Below are positions 1 to 8,448 of a stretch of DNA of 64,000 bases, one piece after another. Position numbers and translations under genes: made by a program. The stretch is from Opitutia bacterium (GTDB lineage: Bacteria > Verrucomicrobiota > Verrucomicrobiia > Opitutales > UBA953), in contig BGOM01000023.1 of the NCBI GenBank assembly GCA_003569245.1, positions 1-64,000 of the forward strand, read 5' to 3'. The first letter of the stretch is position 1. Every line of letters begins with the position of its first letter. The notes under the pieces were generated by a model. It had not been told where the DNA came from. It saw only the letters and a program-made list of their open reading frames with translations, and did no database searches.

Positions 1-841
1 GTTCGAGACGCCGTCCAGCGGCATCTCGGCGTCGAACAGCAGGAAGCCCGCGGCGCCGTTGTCGCACAGGCGGCCATCGGCGGTCAGCATCTCCATGACC
101 AGCTTGTCCCACGGCGCGTTGGCGGCAAGGCGGGCCTTCAGCCAGTCCTCGAAGGTGAAGGCGGGCACGCCCTTGTTGAAGGTATCCTTCACGCGGAGCA
201 GGTCGGCCATCCAGTTTGAACATCTGCATCGAGTACCCGGGCGAGTATACGAGCTGGTCGATGAGCTTGGCGCGCTTGTCGGGCGAGCGGTCGGCGAGGA
301 ACGCCTGCGCCTCCGCGGCGGTCGGGATGCGGCCGATGGCGTCGACGTAGAGCCGCTTGAGGAACTGCTCGTCGGACGTGAGCGGGTTCGGTTTGCTGGC
401 CATGCTTGGCGAGCACGCGCCGACCACGCGGTCGATCTCAGCCGCGGCGACCGCGACGGTGTTCTGGCCGAAGGTGCCTGACTTCGCCTTGGCGGCGCAC
501 TTCCGGGCGAACTCGATGTCCTCGGCGACAGGACGTTGCCGTTGAAATGGTAGACCTTGCCGTCACGACCTTGGAGGGTCAGGAACGGACCGGTCAGCGC
601 GCAGGAACATCGCGTCGACGCTGCGCCCTTGGTTGTCGCGCCAGGTATGCCAGATGCGTCAGCGGGGAATCGGGGCGACCGCGACCGGGGCCACCTTCGG
701 GGCGGGGACCGCGGGGGCGGCCGCGGCCGGTTCGTTGGCTTTGGCGGCTTTCTTGTCACCCTTGGCGGCGAAGGCCGGTGGCAAGACGCTGAGACCAAAG
801 GCGACCACGCAAAGGGCTAGGAGGCGCATGAAGGGGTTCAC
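1..841 (-). pseudogene. DUF1549-family secreted protein with SHD1-like domain, disrupted, runs off the left edge
   Basis: The start at 841 gives a clear signal peptide (MNPFMRLLALCVVAFGLSV, then PPAFAA). A segment resembling an SHD1 domain follows (TWRDNQGRSVDAMFLR, then LQGRDGKVYHFNGN). After it comes a DUF1549-type region (FLKRLYVDAIGRIPTAAE, then a stretch containing NWMADLLRVKDTFNKG) that runs in an open frame to base 1. Proteins of this family occur with DUF1553 and DUF1501 partners in Planctomycetota and Verrucomicrobiota; their biochemical role is not settled. The reading frame is broken by an in-frame TGA at 659-661 and by at least three frame changes near 598, 524 and 213. A compensating pair may lie at about 385-420, where the family-like LAKHGQQ is in another frame. 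This is denser damage than elsewhere in the window, so it may be a real pseudogene, though clustered sequence errors could explain it. Confidence 0.6.
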
Positions 842-881
842 ACTAGGATTAACCCCGGCTTAAGACCAGAGGTTTCAGCCT

Positions 882-1041
882 AGGGGTAGGGCCTGGGCAA
901 GGGCTAGGGCTAGGCTTCTAAACAATGAGGGTCAGGAGCACCAACTAACGATATGCCAGTAGATAGCCGCTTTCTGCAGTCACCTCTGCCCCTGACCCTG
1001 CCCTCCCCGGCCCTAGCCCTAGCCCTGTCCCCAACCCTATC
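882..1041. repeat. Intergenic G-rich/C-rich inverted repeat element
   Basis: A G-rich arm (882-914, five runs of three or more G) faces a C-rich arm (989-1041) across a loop of about 75 bases. The 15-mer at 900-914 (AGGGCTAGGGCTAGG) is the exact reverse complement of 1012-1026. The C-rich arm also carries CCCCTGACCCTG at 989-1000, a 12-mer found at other intergenic sites here. It lies between the PmoA-like gene and the disrupted DUF1549 gene, both on the minus strand. The G runs fit a canonical G-quadruplex pattern. It could act as a terminator or structural element, which is inference. Confidence 0.6.
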
Positions 1042-1113
1042 CTCCCTTCACTTCTTCGCCTTCGGCCGCCGTCACCTCAGCCTTGAGCTCGGTCACGGTC
1101 ACGGGCTCAGGCT

Positions 1114-2012
1114 TCACCCCGTGAAGGCGGCCTGCTCGGCTTGGATGACCTCGGTCGCGACCAAGCCACCGCGGGCGACCAGGAAGCGGTACTTCAGCGA
1201 AAGGGTTTCGCCCTTCTTGAGGTTGGCGCGCGGGTAAGCCCCGAAACGCGCGTAGTCCCGATAAGCGGACCAGCGGGTGCCGCGCGGGTTGGCCGGGTGG
1301 TCGATCTCCACGACGCCGAAGGTCTTCTCGCCGAGGGCGTAGGTCATGCCGACCCACGGGTAATCGACGTCTTTGTGCGGGAGCGGCTTGGCGACCGGAA
1401 AGTAATAATTCGTCTTGGCGGCGATGACCTCCTGCGGGGCGCGGTAGTGCACGCCGCCGTGCTCGGGGTCGGCCTCGAGCGCAAGGTCGCCGGCCTCGGC
1501 CTTGACGGTCGTCAGGAAATCGACCCGCAGGAAACCAGGGCCGCGAGCGGCGAGAGTTCGAGCGTGCGCTCTTCCGAAAGGATGAGCCGTCCCTTCTTAT
1601 CGCTCCACTCGATGGTCGAAACGAGTCGCGCCAGCCCGCGCTCGGCGGTCTGCTGCTTGAAACCCGTGTGCACCTGACGACCCGAACCCATCGACCAGAG
1701 GTCGAGCTTCTGGCCCTCGAGACCGACCCGCATCCAGCCGAAGAAGATCCCGCGGTGATGCGTGTACGTGCCGCCGGGCCCCTTGGTGATGGCCTGACCA
1801 TCGACCGGATCGACGACGCGCAGGTAAGGTTTGTAGGTCTCGTTGGCCCGGGCCGGGGTGGAGACGTCGTTCGCCGTCAGGTAGGCCGCGACGACCTTGC
1901 CGTCGACCAGGACCTCGAGGGCCCCCTCGCCGGGACGCAGGGAAACCTGCGGAGACTCCGCGGCAAAAGCGGACAAGGCGAAGAGCGAAGCAAGCAGCGA
2001 GGGGAGACGCAT
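1114..2012 (-). CDS. PmoA-like (DUF6807) secreted protein, frameshifted in this sequence
   Basis: The start at 2012 opens with a signal peptide (MRLPSLLASLFALSAFAAE). The two halves, 2012 to about 1512 and about 1512 to 1114, read as one protein. The N-terminal part has THHRGIFFGWMRVG and the C-terminal part DPEHGGVHYRAPQEV, both typical of the DUF6807 family that databases label PmoA-like and that is found in polysaccharide-degrading bacteria; its reaction is unknown. One missing C near 1520 (TCCTG where TCCCTG is expected) restores continuity and gives 299 residues. A second possible one-base loss in GGGG near 1118 would extend the protein with an acidic tail to a stop at 1037. The sequence error explanation is inferred from the homopolymer context. 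Confidence 0.7.
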
Positions 2013-2068
2013 CCCCTTCCCCTAGTCCACCCATCCACCCTCTGGCAACCCGTTTGACCCTTCTCCCC

Positions 2069-2135
2069 GCTCTCCCCCGTCCCTGTCCCTTTCCCTATCC
2101 CTATCCCCGGCCCAAGCCCAGGCCCTCCCCCTTCT
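2069..2135. repeat. C-rich degenerate tandem repeat between genes
   Basis: A pyrimidine-rich tract made of loose CCCTNT/CCCNGG units (for example CCCTATCCCTATCCCC) fills the gap between the SNF2 gene stop (2136) and the PmoA-like gene start (2012). It belongs by style to the other intergenic C/G-rich elements in this window but lacks a clear inverted partner arm. Confidence 0.4.
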
Positions 2136-4319
2136 CTACCCATTCCCTTCCTCCTCAATCAGCCTTTGCAATTCGGCGGCCGCCGGTGCCACCAAGCCGC
2201 CGCCGTCCACGGCCATCGCGCTGGCGGCCTTCACCGCGCTTTGCTGGGCATAGTCCTCGAACAGCTGCGCCTTCTGCTTGATCAGCAGGACCAGGTGCTC
2301 GTCGATCGTGCGCGCGGCGATGAAGCGGTGCGCGATGACCTTACGCGTCTGCCCCATCCGGCGGACGCGCGCGACGGCCTGGCGTTCGGTGGAGGGCTTG
2401 AATTGCGGCTCCATGAGGATGACGACCTGGGCCGACTGGAGGTTGATGCCGACGCCTCCCGCCTCGATCTGCAGGACGATGAGGCCGAAGCCGGTGCGGG
2501 CGGTGAAACGATCGATGACCGCCTGCCGCTGCTCGGCGGAGAGGTCGCCGTCGATACGGTCATGGTCGCCGGCGATGAGGCCGACGTCATCCAGCACCTG
2601 GCGGAAGAAGGAGAAGAGCACGACCTTGCGCCCTTCCTCCCGGTAATGGCCGAGGAGGTCGCGGAGGCGGTCATACTTGGCGGCCTGCCGGTCGCCGGCC
2701 CCGATGGTCGCCGCGAGCCGCTTCTGCATCAGGTTCATGGGCGCCTTGGCGTAGGCCTCGCGGTCCGCCGGCTCGAGCGGGATGACCTCGTCGATCTCCT
2801 GGAGGTCGGGCAACTCCTTGAGCACGTCCTTCTGGGTACGTCGCAGGTACACCGGGGCGAGCTTCAGGCGGACCTCGATGGGCTTGGGGCGGGCTTGTCG
2901 CAAGAGGCCGCCGAGGGACTCCTTGAGCCCGGGTTGCACCGTGAGGACGAGGTATTGCAGCTCCTCCAGGCGGTTCTCCAACGCCGTGCCGGTGAGGAAC
3001 GTGACGAATTCGGCGGTGGCCGCCAAGCGGGCGACGGCCTGGCTGCGCTGGGCTTCGGGGTTCTTGACGGAGTGCGCCTCGTCGACCGCGACAAGGTCGA
3101 CGGGTCCGATCCGGTCGACCAGCTTGCCGAGCGTCGCGAAGGTCGTGATGGCGACCCCGCCCTCCCGCCGCCATTGGTCCAGTTCGTCGTCGCGGTCGAA
3201 ACCGTGGATGACGATGGCCCCGAGTTTGGTGTGCTTACGGACCTCGCGTTCCCAGTTGATGAGCACCGCGTTGGGGGCCACGACGAAGCAGTGGCGCTTC
3301 CCTTGGGCGGCGAGGTGACACATGGCCGCGAGCACCTGCACGGTCTTGCCGAGCCCCATGTCATCCCCGAGCAGGGCGCGCCGCTGGTGGATGAGGTACT
3401 GCGTGCCGAACAGCTGGTAGCGCCGGAGCGTCGCGCTGAGAAGGGAGAGGTCCAGTTTCGTGGCCTCGACCGCATCGGCGATCTCGGCCGGGAGACCGCC
3501 GCGCTGATCCGCAGGGGCGACGGGTCGGATCGCCGGACCAGGCGACCCTGCGCCCGCGCCTTCGATGAGCGCGATGAAGCCGGCGGCGTTCTCGCCGTAC
3601 CGGCGCCAGACCTCGGCCTCATCGACCACGAGGTCGCGCGCGTAGCGGTTGAGCAGGCGGGCTTCGGCCAGCAACCCGGTGGCCTCGGAACGGAGCGTCG
3701 TCTCATGCGCGGCATGGGCGGCGCGCTTGGCCGCGGAGAAGAAATGCTCGCCGGGGACGGTGCCGTCCCGGAACAAGGCCACCTCCCGCCGGAGGGCCTG
3801 ACGTCGACGCTCGACCCCTTCGGCGCGGGCGGGAAATTCGCGGAGCAGGATCTCGTAACGCGCCACCGCGAGCAACAAAGCGGCGTCGCCCGGGCGACGC
3901 TCATCCGGATCCGGCATGACCCGCACCGCGGATCGCGCGTCATCGAGGAAGGCCTGGGTGGCGGAGACCGCCGCGGCGGCGGTGACTTCGCCGATACCTT
4001 CGCGGGCCATCAAGGAGGACAGACCCTGCCCCCGGAGTTCAGCCACGGTGCGAAACCCCGCGGCCTGGAGCGGCCCGCTCCGCGCGCCGAAATCCGCCAA
4101 GGCATCGACCGGGGTCGCGGCGGCCACGGCCGTCACGGTCGATTCGACGAGCGCGTCGCGGGCGGCGGTGATCGCCCCTTTCGCGGCCGGAATCACCCGC
4201 GCGACCTGAACGGCCTCGAGCTCCGCCGCCTCCGCCTCGCGGAAGAGCGGACCACGACCGCCCTTGGCCTGGTAGGCCGAGGAAAGCGCGGAGAGGTATC
4301 CGGAGAGCGGGCCGAACAT
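2136..4319 (-). CDS. SNF2-family DEAD/DEAH-box ATPase (helicase-like)
   Basis: A 727-residue protein with a complete SNF2 ATPase core. Walker A is GDDMGLGKT (318-326) and the Walker B/DEAH motif is VDEAHS (412-417). The C-terminal RecA lobe has FSFFRQVLDD, IDGDLSAEQRQ and the motif VI segment QAVARVRRMGQTR. SNF2 proteins translocate on double-stranded DNA using ATP. The first ~130 residues contain a helix-hairpin-helix-like stretch (GFRTVAELRGQGLSSLM, then EGIGEVTAAAAV), and residues 150-280 look helical. It starts four bases after the stop of the large secreted protein upstream (4324-8277), so it is probably co-transcribed with a functionally unrelated gene. The substrate is unknown; roles in transcription recycling, repair or defence are all possible. 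Confidence 0.88.
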   Translation of the reverse strand: MFGPLSGYLSALSSAYQAKGGRGPLFREAEAAELEAVQVARVIPAAKGAITAARDALVESTVTAVAAATPVDALADFGARSGPLQAAGFRTVAELRGQGLSSLMAREGIGEVTAAAAVSATQAFLDDARSAVRVMPDPDERRPGDAALLLAVARYEILLREFPARAEGVERRRQALRREVALFRDGTVPGEHFFSAAKRAAHAAHETTLRSEATGLLAEARLLNRYARDLVVDEAEVWRRYGENAAGFIALIEGAGAGSPGPAIRPVAPADQRGGLPAEIADAVEATKLDLSLLSATLRRYQLFGTQYLIHQRRALLGDDMGLGKTVQVLAAMCHLAAQGKRHCFVVAPNAVLINWEREVRKHTKLGAIVIHGFDRDDELDQWRREGGVAITTFATLGKLVDRIGPVDLVAVDEAHSVKNPEAQRSQAVARLAATAEFVTFLTGTALENRLEELQYLVLTVQPGLKESLGGLLRQARPKPIEVRLKLAPVYLRRTQKDVLKELPDLQEIDEVIPLEPADREAYAKAPMNLMQKRLAATIGAGDRQAAKYDRLRDLLGHYREEGRKVVLFSFFRQVLDDVGLIAGDHDRIDGDLSAEQRQAVIDRFTARTGFGLIVLQIEAGGVGINLQSAQVVILMEPQFKPSTERQAVARVRRMGQTRKVIAHRFIAARTIDEHLVLLIKQKAQLFEDYAQQSAVKAASAMAVDGGGLVAPAAAELQRLIEEEGNG

Positions 4320-4323
4320 GGTC

Positions 4324-7300
4324 TTACTCGACGATCAGCACGCCGCGCATGATCTGCGCGTGGCCGGGGAAGGTGCAAAGGTACGGGTAACGGCCCGGGG
4401 TCCGGGGGGCGTTGAAGTAGACCGTCGTCCGCTTACCCGCGTCAAGGAGACGCGTATGGCAAAGGATGTCCGGCGAGTCAGGCACGTAATGACGCGAGTA
4501 GGCGTCCGGCTCCGCCGCCATCCTGGCGGAGAGCAACGACACCGCCTCCAAGGCGTCCGGCTTGGTCAGCACCCAGTTATGCGGCATCGAATCGGGGTTC
4601 ACGACGGTGAGCGCGACCCCGCGGCCGGCCTTCACGCGGAGTTCCTTCTGCGCGAACTGCAGGCCGGTCGCGGTCTCGAGGGTGAGCTCCTGCGGGGGAT
4701 TGCCGCAGACTTCCGTCTCCCAGCGGACCGGGCGCATCATGCCGGCGGCGCCGGCGTTCACCGCCGGGCTGGCGTGCGCATGGGCTTGCTTGGGGATGGC
4801 CGCGTAGCCCGGGAACTCCTTGAAGGGCTCCGCCAAGGCATGGGCCGTCAGGAAGATGTCGGTGTTGCGGCCCGGGACGAGCGCCAGGTTGAGGTGGATC
4901 TGATGCGCGACGGTGAGCTGCGGGATCTCGACGAAGAGCTCGCGCCCATCCCCGAGCACGTGCGCGCTGCGGACCTCCAGCACGTCGTGCCCCACGACGC
5001 CGGGGTGAGCGACGGAGAACTCGGGCGAACCATAGGCGGCGGCGTAGCGGTAATTCCAGGTCTGCGCGAAATGCCCGGCGGCGCGACCGGCGGACCGGCC
5101 GTCCAACGCCGCGTCGAAACGTAGCCACACCCCGTTGTCCCGGACCTCATGGGCGACGAGCACAGGCGTGCCGCCGACATGCCGGAGTCGCTGGAAGCAA
5201 CCGTCATCCGTGGTGTAGGTCTGCCAGCCGGCGATACCGGTGACATAGAGATGGCCGTCCTTGGGGTTGAACCGGCCTTGCTGCGAGCCCGACAGGAAAT
5301 CCGCGGCGATCCGTTGCGCGGCCCCCTGCCACTGTCCGCCGACCTGCTGGCGCGTGACCATCAGCGCGGCGCCGGCGCCGAAGGAGAGGTGGACCAGGTT
5401 CCCGGCCCCGCGGAGGGCCGGCCAGGCGGCGTCCCCGAGGAAGACCTGCCCGGCGCTGGAGTTATCCTCCCCACGAGGAAGGTAGAGCAAAGGCGGCTTC
5501 GGGGACTGCCCGCCCTTCGGACCGCCGTAACCGAAATGCGCGCCCTCGTCCTTGCCCAGTTCGACCTGCACGATCGCGGAGGCCGGGGTCCAGTTGCCTT
5601 CCTGCAGGCTCGAGGTGAAGAACCGGTCGTCCGGCGAGAAGCCGGTGCCGTTCGGGTTGCGCAACCCGGTCGCCAGCACCTCGACGCCCTGGCGCCCGCT
5701 CAGCCGCAGCATGCCTTGGTTGCCCGAGGACGTGTAGAAGCGACCCTGGGCATCGGCCTCGAGGCCGATGACGTAATCGTGGCCGCCCTGGGACGTCGCA
5801 TACCCGTTCGTCACGCACTCGTAGAAGTCCGCCTCGTCGTCGCCGTTCAGGTCATGCAGACGCGTCACCTGATCGCGACCGAGCACGTGCACCCGGCCCC
5901 CGATGACCTTGACGCCCAGCGGCTGGTGCAGCCCCGTGGCGAAACGCTTCCAGCGCACCTGACGCAGTTCCGCGTCGAGACCGCGCACGAGCCAGACCTC
6001 ACCCGTCATCGTGCAGACCGCCGCGGTGCCATCAGGCAGGAAGTCGAGCCCGGAGAGGAACATCAGCGCGCCATAGGGATTGGCGAAGGGCACGGGGATC
6101 GTGTCCGTGGCGAACGGCTTGCCCTGTCCGACCGAACCCTTCGTCTCGATCCAGGTCGGCCATTGCGTCGGCCCGCCCTGGGTCAGGTGCGCGAGCTTCG
6201 TAGGCTCCTGCGGTCCGTCCCACGCCGTGGCGAGGAACTCGCGACCGCCGACGGAATAGCTGAAGACCGTCTGCGACCCATGGCGGTAGAAACCATGGTA
6301 GACGCCGTCCGGGGCAGGCACGCCGGGGGAGCCGCGCCGCACGACCTCACCGAGGAGACGCCCGCCGTCGTTGAAGCCGTGGCGCATCTCGCCCAGCCGC
6401 ACGAACCCGCCCTTCCACTCCAGCGGAAAGGACAACGTCGTCGGATCGAAGCAAGCGCTGCGGTCGCCTTCATGGACGCAGACCGCCTTCGGGACCGTCA
6501 GCCCCTCGCCGCGGAAGACGCCGGAGAACAACGACCCTTTATCTGCCTGCTCCCAGCGCCGGTCGCGCCAGGTCACCTGGTCGTTCTGATTACCCTGATG
6601 GCCGTAGAGTCCGCCATCCAAACCTGGATACTCCGGCAGCAGCGTCGGCGCGGTGCCGCGAAAAGCCGCCGCCTGCTTCGCGTAGAAATCGTAGATGCGG
6701 TCGCGATTGACGAAAGCCTTCCAGAGACGTGTCTCCTCGGGATGCAGCGGCGGCTTGGCCGGGCGGAACTCCGCCGCGACCGGAGCGGCCGCGAAAGGCT
6801 CCTCAAAAGACCATAGGCCCAAAGTCGGCCCCCCGCTCGTGCGCGGCCCCGTGGAACGAACCGGCGCGCCTTCGCCGCGGGAGATCCGCACATCATCGAT
6901 GACGCCGTCACAACCGATCGAACCATCGACGAGCCGACCAACCGCCAGCTGCTCCGTCTTCGCGGCCGGACGCTTCGTCTCGGGCGGCAACGGACGGTCG
7001 AGCACGAGCTCACCGTCGATCCAGACGCGTACCCGGTCGACCCCGATCGTCGCGGCGTAGTCGTGCCACTTGCCATCGACCACCGGACGCCCCGTCGGAA
7101 ACTCGCCACCCCGCCCGGGGATGTACAAGCCGAAGGCGCCGGTGCGGGGGTCGGTCTTGAACTCCCAGTGCCCGAGCTCGGGTTTGTGATTGCAGGCGAT
7201 GAGCACGTTGTAGCCGGCCTTACCATCGAGGCGCGCCCGGCATTCGACCGTGATCGGCCAGGCATGGAACTCCGGCTTACCCGGGAACACCAGACCACCC

Positions 7301-8277
7301 GCCAGGGCCGAACCGAACTCCGGCGACAGCGAAGGCACGGCCTGGGCGCCGGCGCGCCGACGTTTCGCGGCCGGCTCACTCCAGGTGCGGTAACGCGGCG
7401 CGGGCGGAGCGACCGGCCCGTCCAGCTGGGCCGTCAACCAAGCCAGCCCGTCGAGATTATCCTGCAAGCGACCTTCGGCGTCGGCGTCCGTGTGGTTAAG
7501 GATCCCGATCGGCCCGCGGTAACCGCTGGCGCGGATCTGCCGCAGCAGGGCCAGATCCAGATGCCCCGACCCCAAGGGCTTGATCTTCCGTCCCGCGGCC
7601 TCGCCGTCGGCGTCCATCCCGTTGAGGTTCAGGCAGAGCAGGTAGGGCAGCAGTTGCGGCAGGAACTTGTCGAACCGCTCGATGACATCATGGGCGTGGT
7701 GCAGGTTATAGACGATCCCCACGTTGCGGACCCCTTCGGCGCGTAGCGCCTCGACCACGGCGACCAGGTTCTCCGGGCGACCGAACCAACCGCCATGGTT
7801 ATAGAGGGCGACCTCGCAGCCCTGGGCCGCGCCCGCCTCGCAGATCGGCCGGAGTCGGGCGACCTCGGCGACGACGCGGGCCCGCTGGTCGGCCGCATCC
7901 TTGACGGCGACCGGGCCACCCTGCCCCATGACCCAGAGCCGCGGGCGGACGTCATGCCGGCGAAAGAGCGCGAGCGCGGCCTTGGCCTCGTCGTTCAGGA
8001 CCGTCGGGAACCACCACCCCTCGAGCTTGATCCCGTGCTTCTTCAAGGCCGCCAGTTCGGCGTCCCACTGCGGCACATGCTCGGCGCGGTAGTCGTAGAC
8101 GAAACGACGGAGCCCCAGACGCGCGAGCATCTCCGCCCGCTCCTCCGGCCCGCGCTTCTTGGCGTCGAACGGCACGATGCACCACGCCACCAGGTTGTCC
8201 CGCTCGAACAACGGCTCGGCCGCCGGCAAGGCCAGCCAAGTCAGAAGAAGGACGATGAGCGCACGCATCGGGGTCAC
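4324..8277 (-). CDS. Large secreted multidomain protein: TIM barrel, LamG, DUF6797, beta-propeller, azurin-like copper domain
   Basis: A 1317-residue protein with an N-terminal signal peptide; an alternative start lies three codons in (MRALIVLLL). Domains in order: a xylose-isomerase/AP-endonuclease-like TIM barrel (about 20-290, with LYNHGGWFGRPE and LNLNGMD); a LamG-like lectin domain (about 325-470, with WHDYAATIGVDRVRVWIDGE); a DUF6797-like region (about 510-700); a PQQ-dehydrogenase-type beta-propeller (about 740-1040); and a C-terminal type 1 copper domain. The copper ligands appear intact: H1233 in MPHNW, then C1301, H1306 and M1310 in CTFPGHAQIM. It probably acts outside the cytoplasm in sugar oxidation or electron transfer. 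The substrate cannot be read from sequence. Confidence 0.82.
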   Translation of the reverse strand: MTPMRALIVLLLTWLALPAAEPLFERDNLVAWCIVPFDAKKRGPEERAEMLARLGLRRFVYDYRAEHVPQWDAELAALKKHGIKLEGWWFPTVLNDEAKAALALFRRHDVRPRLWVMGQGGPVAVKDAADQRARVVAEVARLRPICEAGAAQGCEVALYNHGGWFGRPENLVAVVEALRAEGVRNVGIVYNLHHAHDVIERFDKFLPQLLPYLLCLNLNGMDADGEAAGRKIKPLGSGHLDLALLRQIRASGYRGPIGILNHTDADAEGRLQDNLDGLAWLTAQLDGPVAPPAPRYRTWSEPAAKRRRAGAQAVPSLSPEFGSALAGGLVFPGKPEFHAWPITVECRARLDGKAGYNVLIACNHKPELGHWEFKTDPRTGAFGLYIPGRGGEFPTGRPVVDGKWHDYAATIGVDRVRVWIDGELVLDRPLPPETKRPAAKTEQLAVGRLVDGSIGCDGVIDDVRISRGEGAPVRSTGPRTSGGPTLGLWSFEEPFAAAPVAAEFRPAKPPLHPEETRLWKAFVNRDRIYDFYAKQAAAFRGTAPTLLPEYPGLDGGLYGHQGNQNDQVTWRDRRWEQADKGSLFSGVFRGEGLTVPKAVCVHEGDRSACFDPTTLSFPLEWKGGFVRLGEMRHGFNDGGRLLGEVVRRGSPGVPAPDGVYHGFYRHGSQTVFSYSVGGREFLATAWDGPQEPTKLAHLTQGGPTQWPTWIETKGSVGQGKPFATDTIPVPFANPYGALMFLSGLDFLPDGTAAVCTMTGEVWLVRGLDAELRQVRWKRFATGLHQPLGVKVIGGRVHVLGRDQVTRLHDLNGDDEADFYECVTNGYATSQGGHDYVIGLEADAQGRFYTSSGNQGMLRLSGRQGVEVLATGLRNPNGTGFSPDDRFFTSSLQEGNWTPASAIVQVELGKDEGAHFGYGGPKGGQSPKPPLLYLPRGEDNSSAGQVFLGDAAWPALRGAGNLVHLSFGAGAALMVTRQQVGGQWQGAAQRIAADFLSGSQQGRFNPKDGHLYVTGIAGWQTYTTDDGCFQRLRHVGGTPVLVAHEVRDNGVWLRFDAALDGRSAGRAAGHFAQTWNYRYAAAYGSPEFSVAHPGVVGHDVLEVRSAHVLGDGRELFVEIPQLTVAHQIHLNLALVPGRNTDIFLTAHALAEPFKEFPGYAAIPKQAHAHASPAVNAGAAGMMRPVRWETEVCGNPPQELTLETATGLQFAQKELRVKAGRGVALTVVNPDSMPHNWVLTKPDALEAVSLLSARMAAEPDAYSRHYVPDSPDILCHTRLLDAGKRTTVYFNAPRTPGRYPYLCTFPGHAQIMRGVLIVE

Positions 8278-8335
8278 CCATAGACAAACCAGGACCGCAC
8301 AGGTTGCCAGAGTAATGGGCTAGGCTAAAGCGAAG

Positions 8336-8438
8336 ACTAGGGGGGCCGGGGCCAGGGCTTGGACTCGACTTTGGACTCATCTCGGCGATTCATTTATCTT
8401 TAATACTACTCCCAGCCCCGGCCCCGGCCCTAGCCCTC
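8336..8438. repeat. Inverted G-rich/C-rich element between divergent genes
   Basis: A G-rich arm (8338-8360, containing GGGGGGCCGGGGCCAGGG) and a C-rich arm (8411-8437, containing CCCCGGCCCCGGCCCTAGCCC) are reverse-complementary over about 11 bases and flank an AT-richer centre (about 8361-8410). The element lies in the 171-base gap between two divergently transcribed secreted-protein genes, so it must overlap or border both promoters. The AT-rich loop (TTCATTTATCTTTAATACT) is the most promoter-like sequence in the gap, but no confident -35/-10 pair was found. Confidence 0.5.
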
Positions 8439-8448
8439 TTGATTCATC

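Noticed and set aside
882-1041. Telomere-like repeats marking a replicon end
   Set aside because: Units are degenerate and internal, with genes on both sides; similar tracts recur through the window.
2166-4352. 728-codon plus-strand ORF opposite the SNF2 gene
   Set aside because: Antisense shadow of a clear SNF2 helicase; composition is Asp/Gly/Leu/Arg-rich with no domain.
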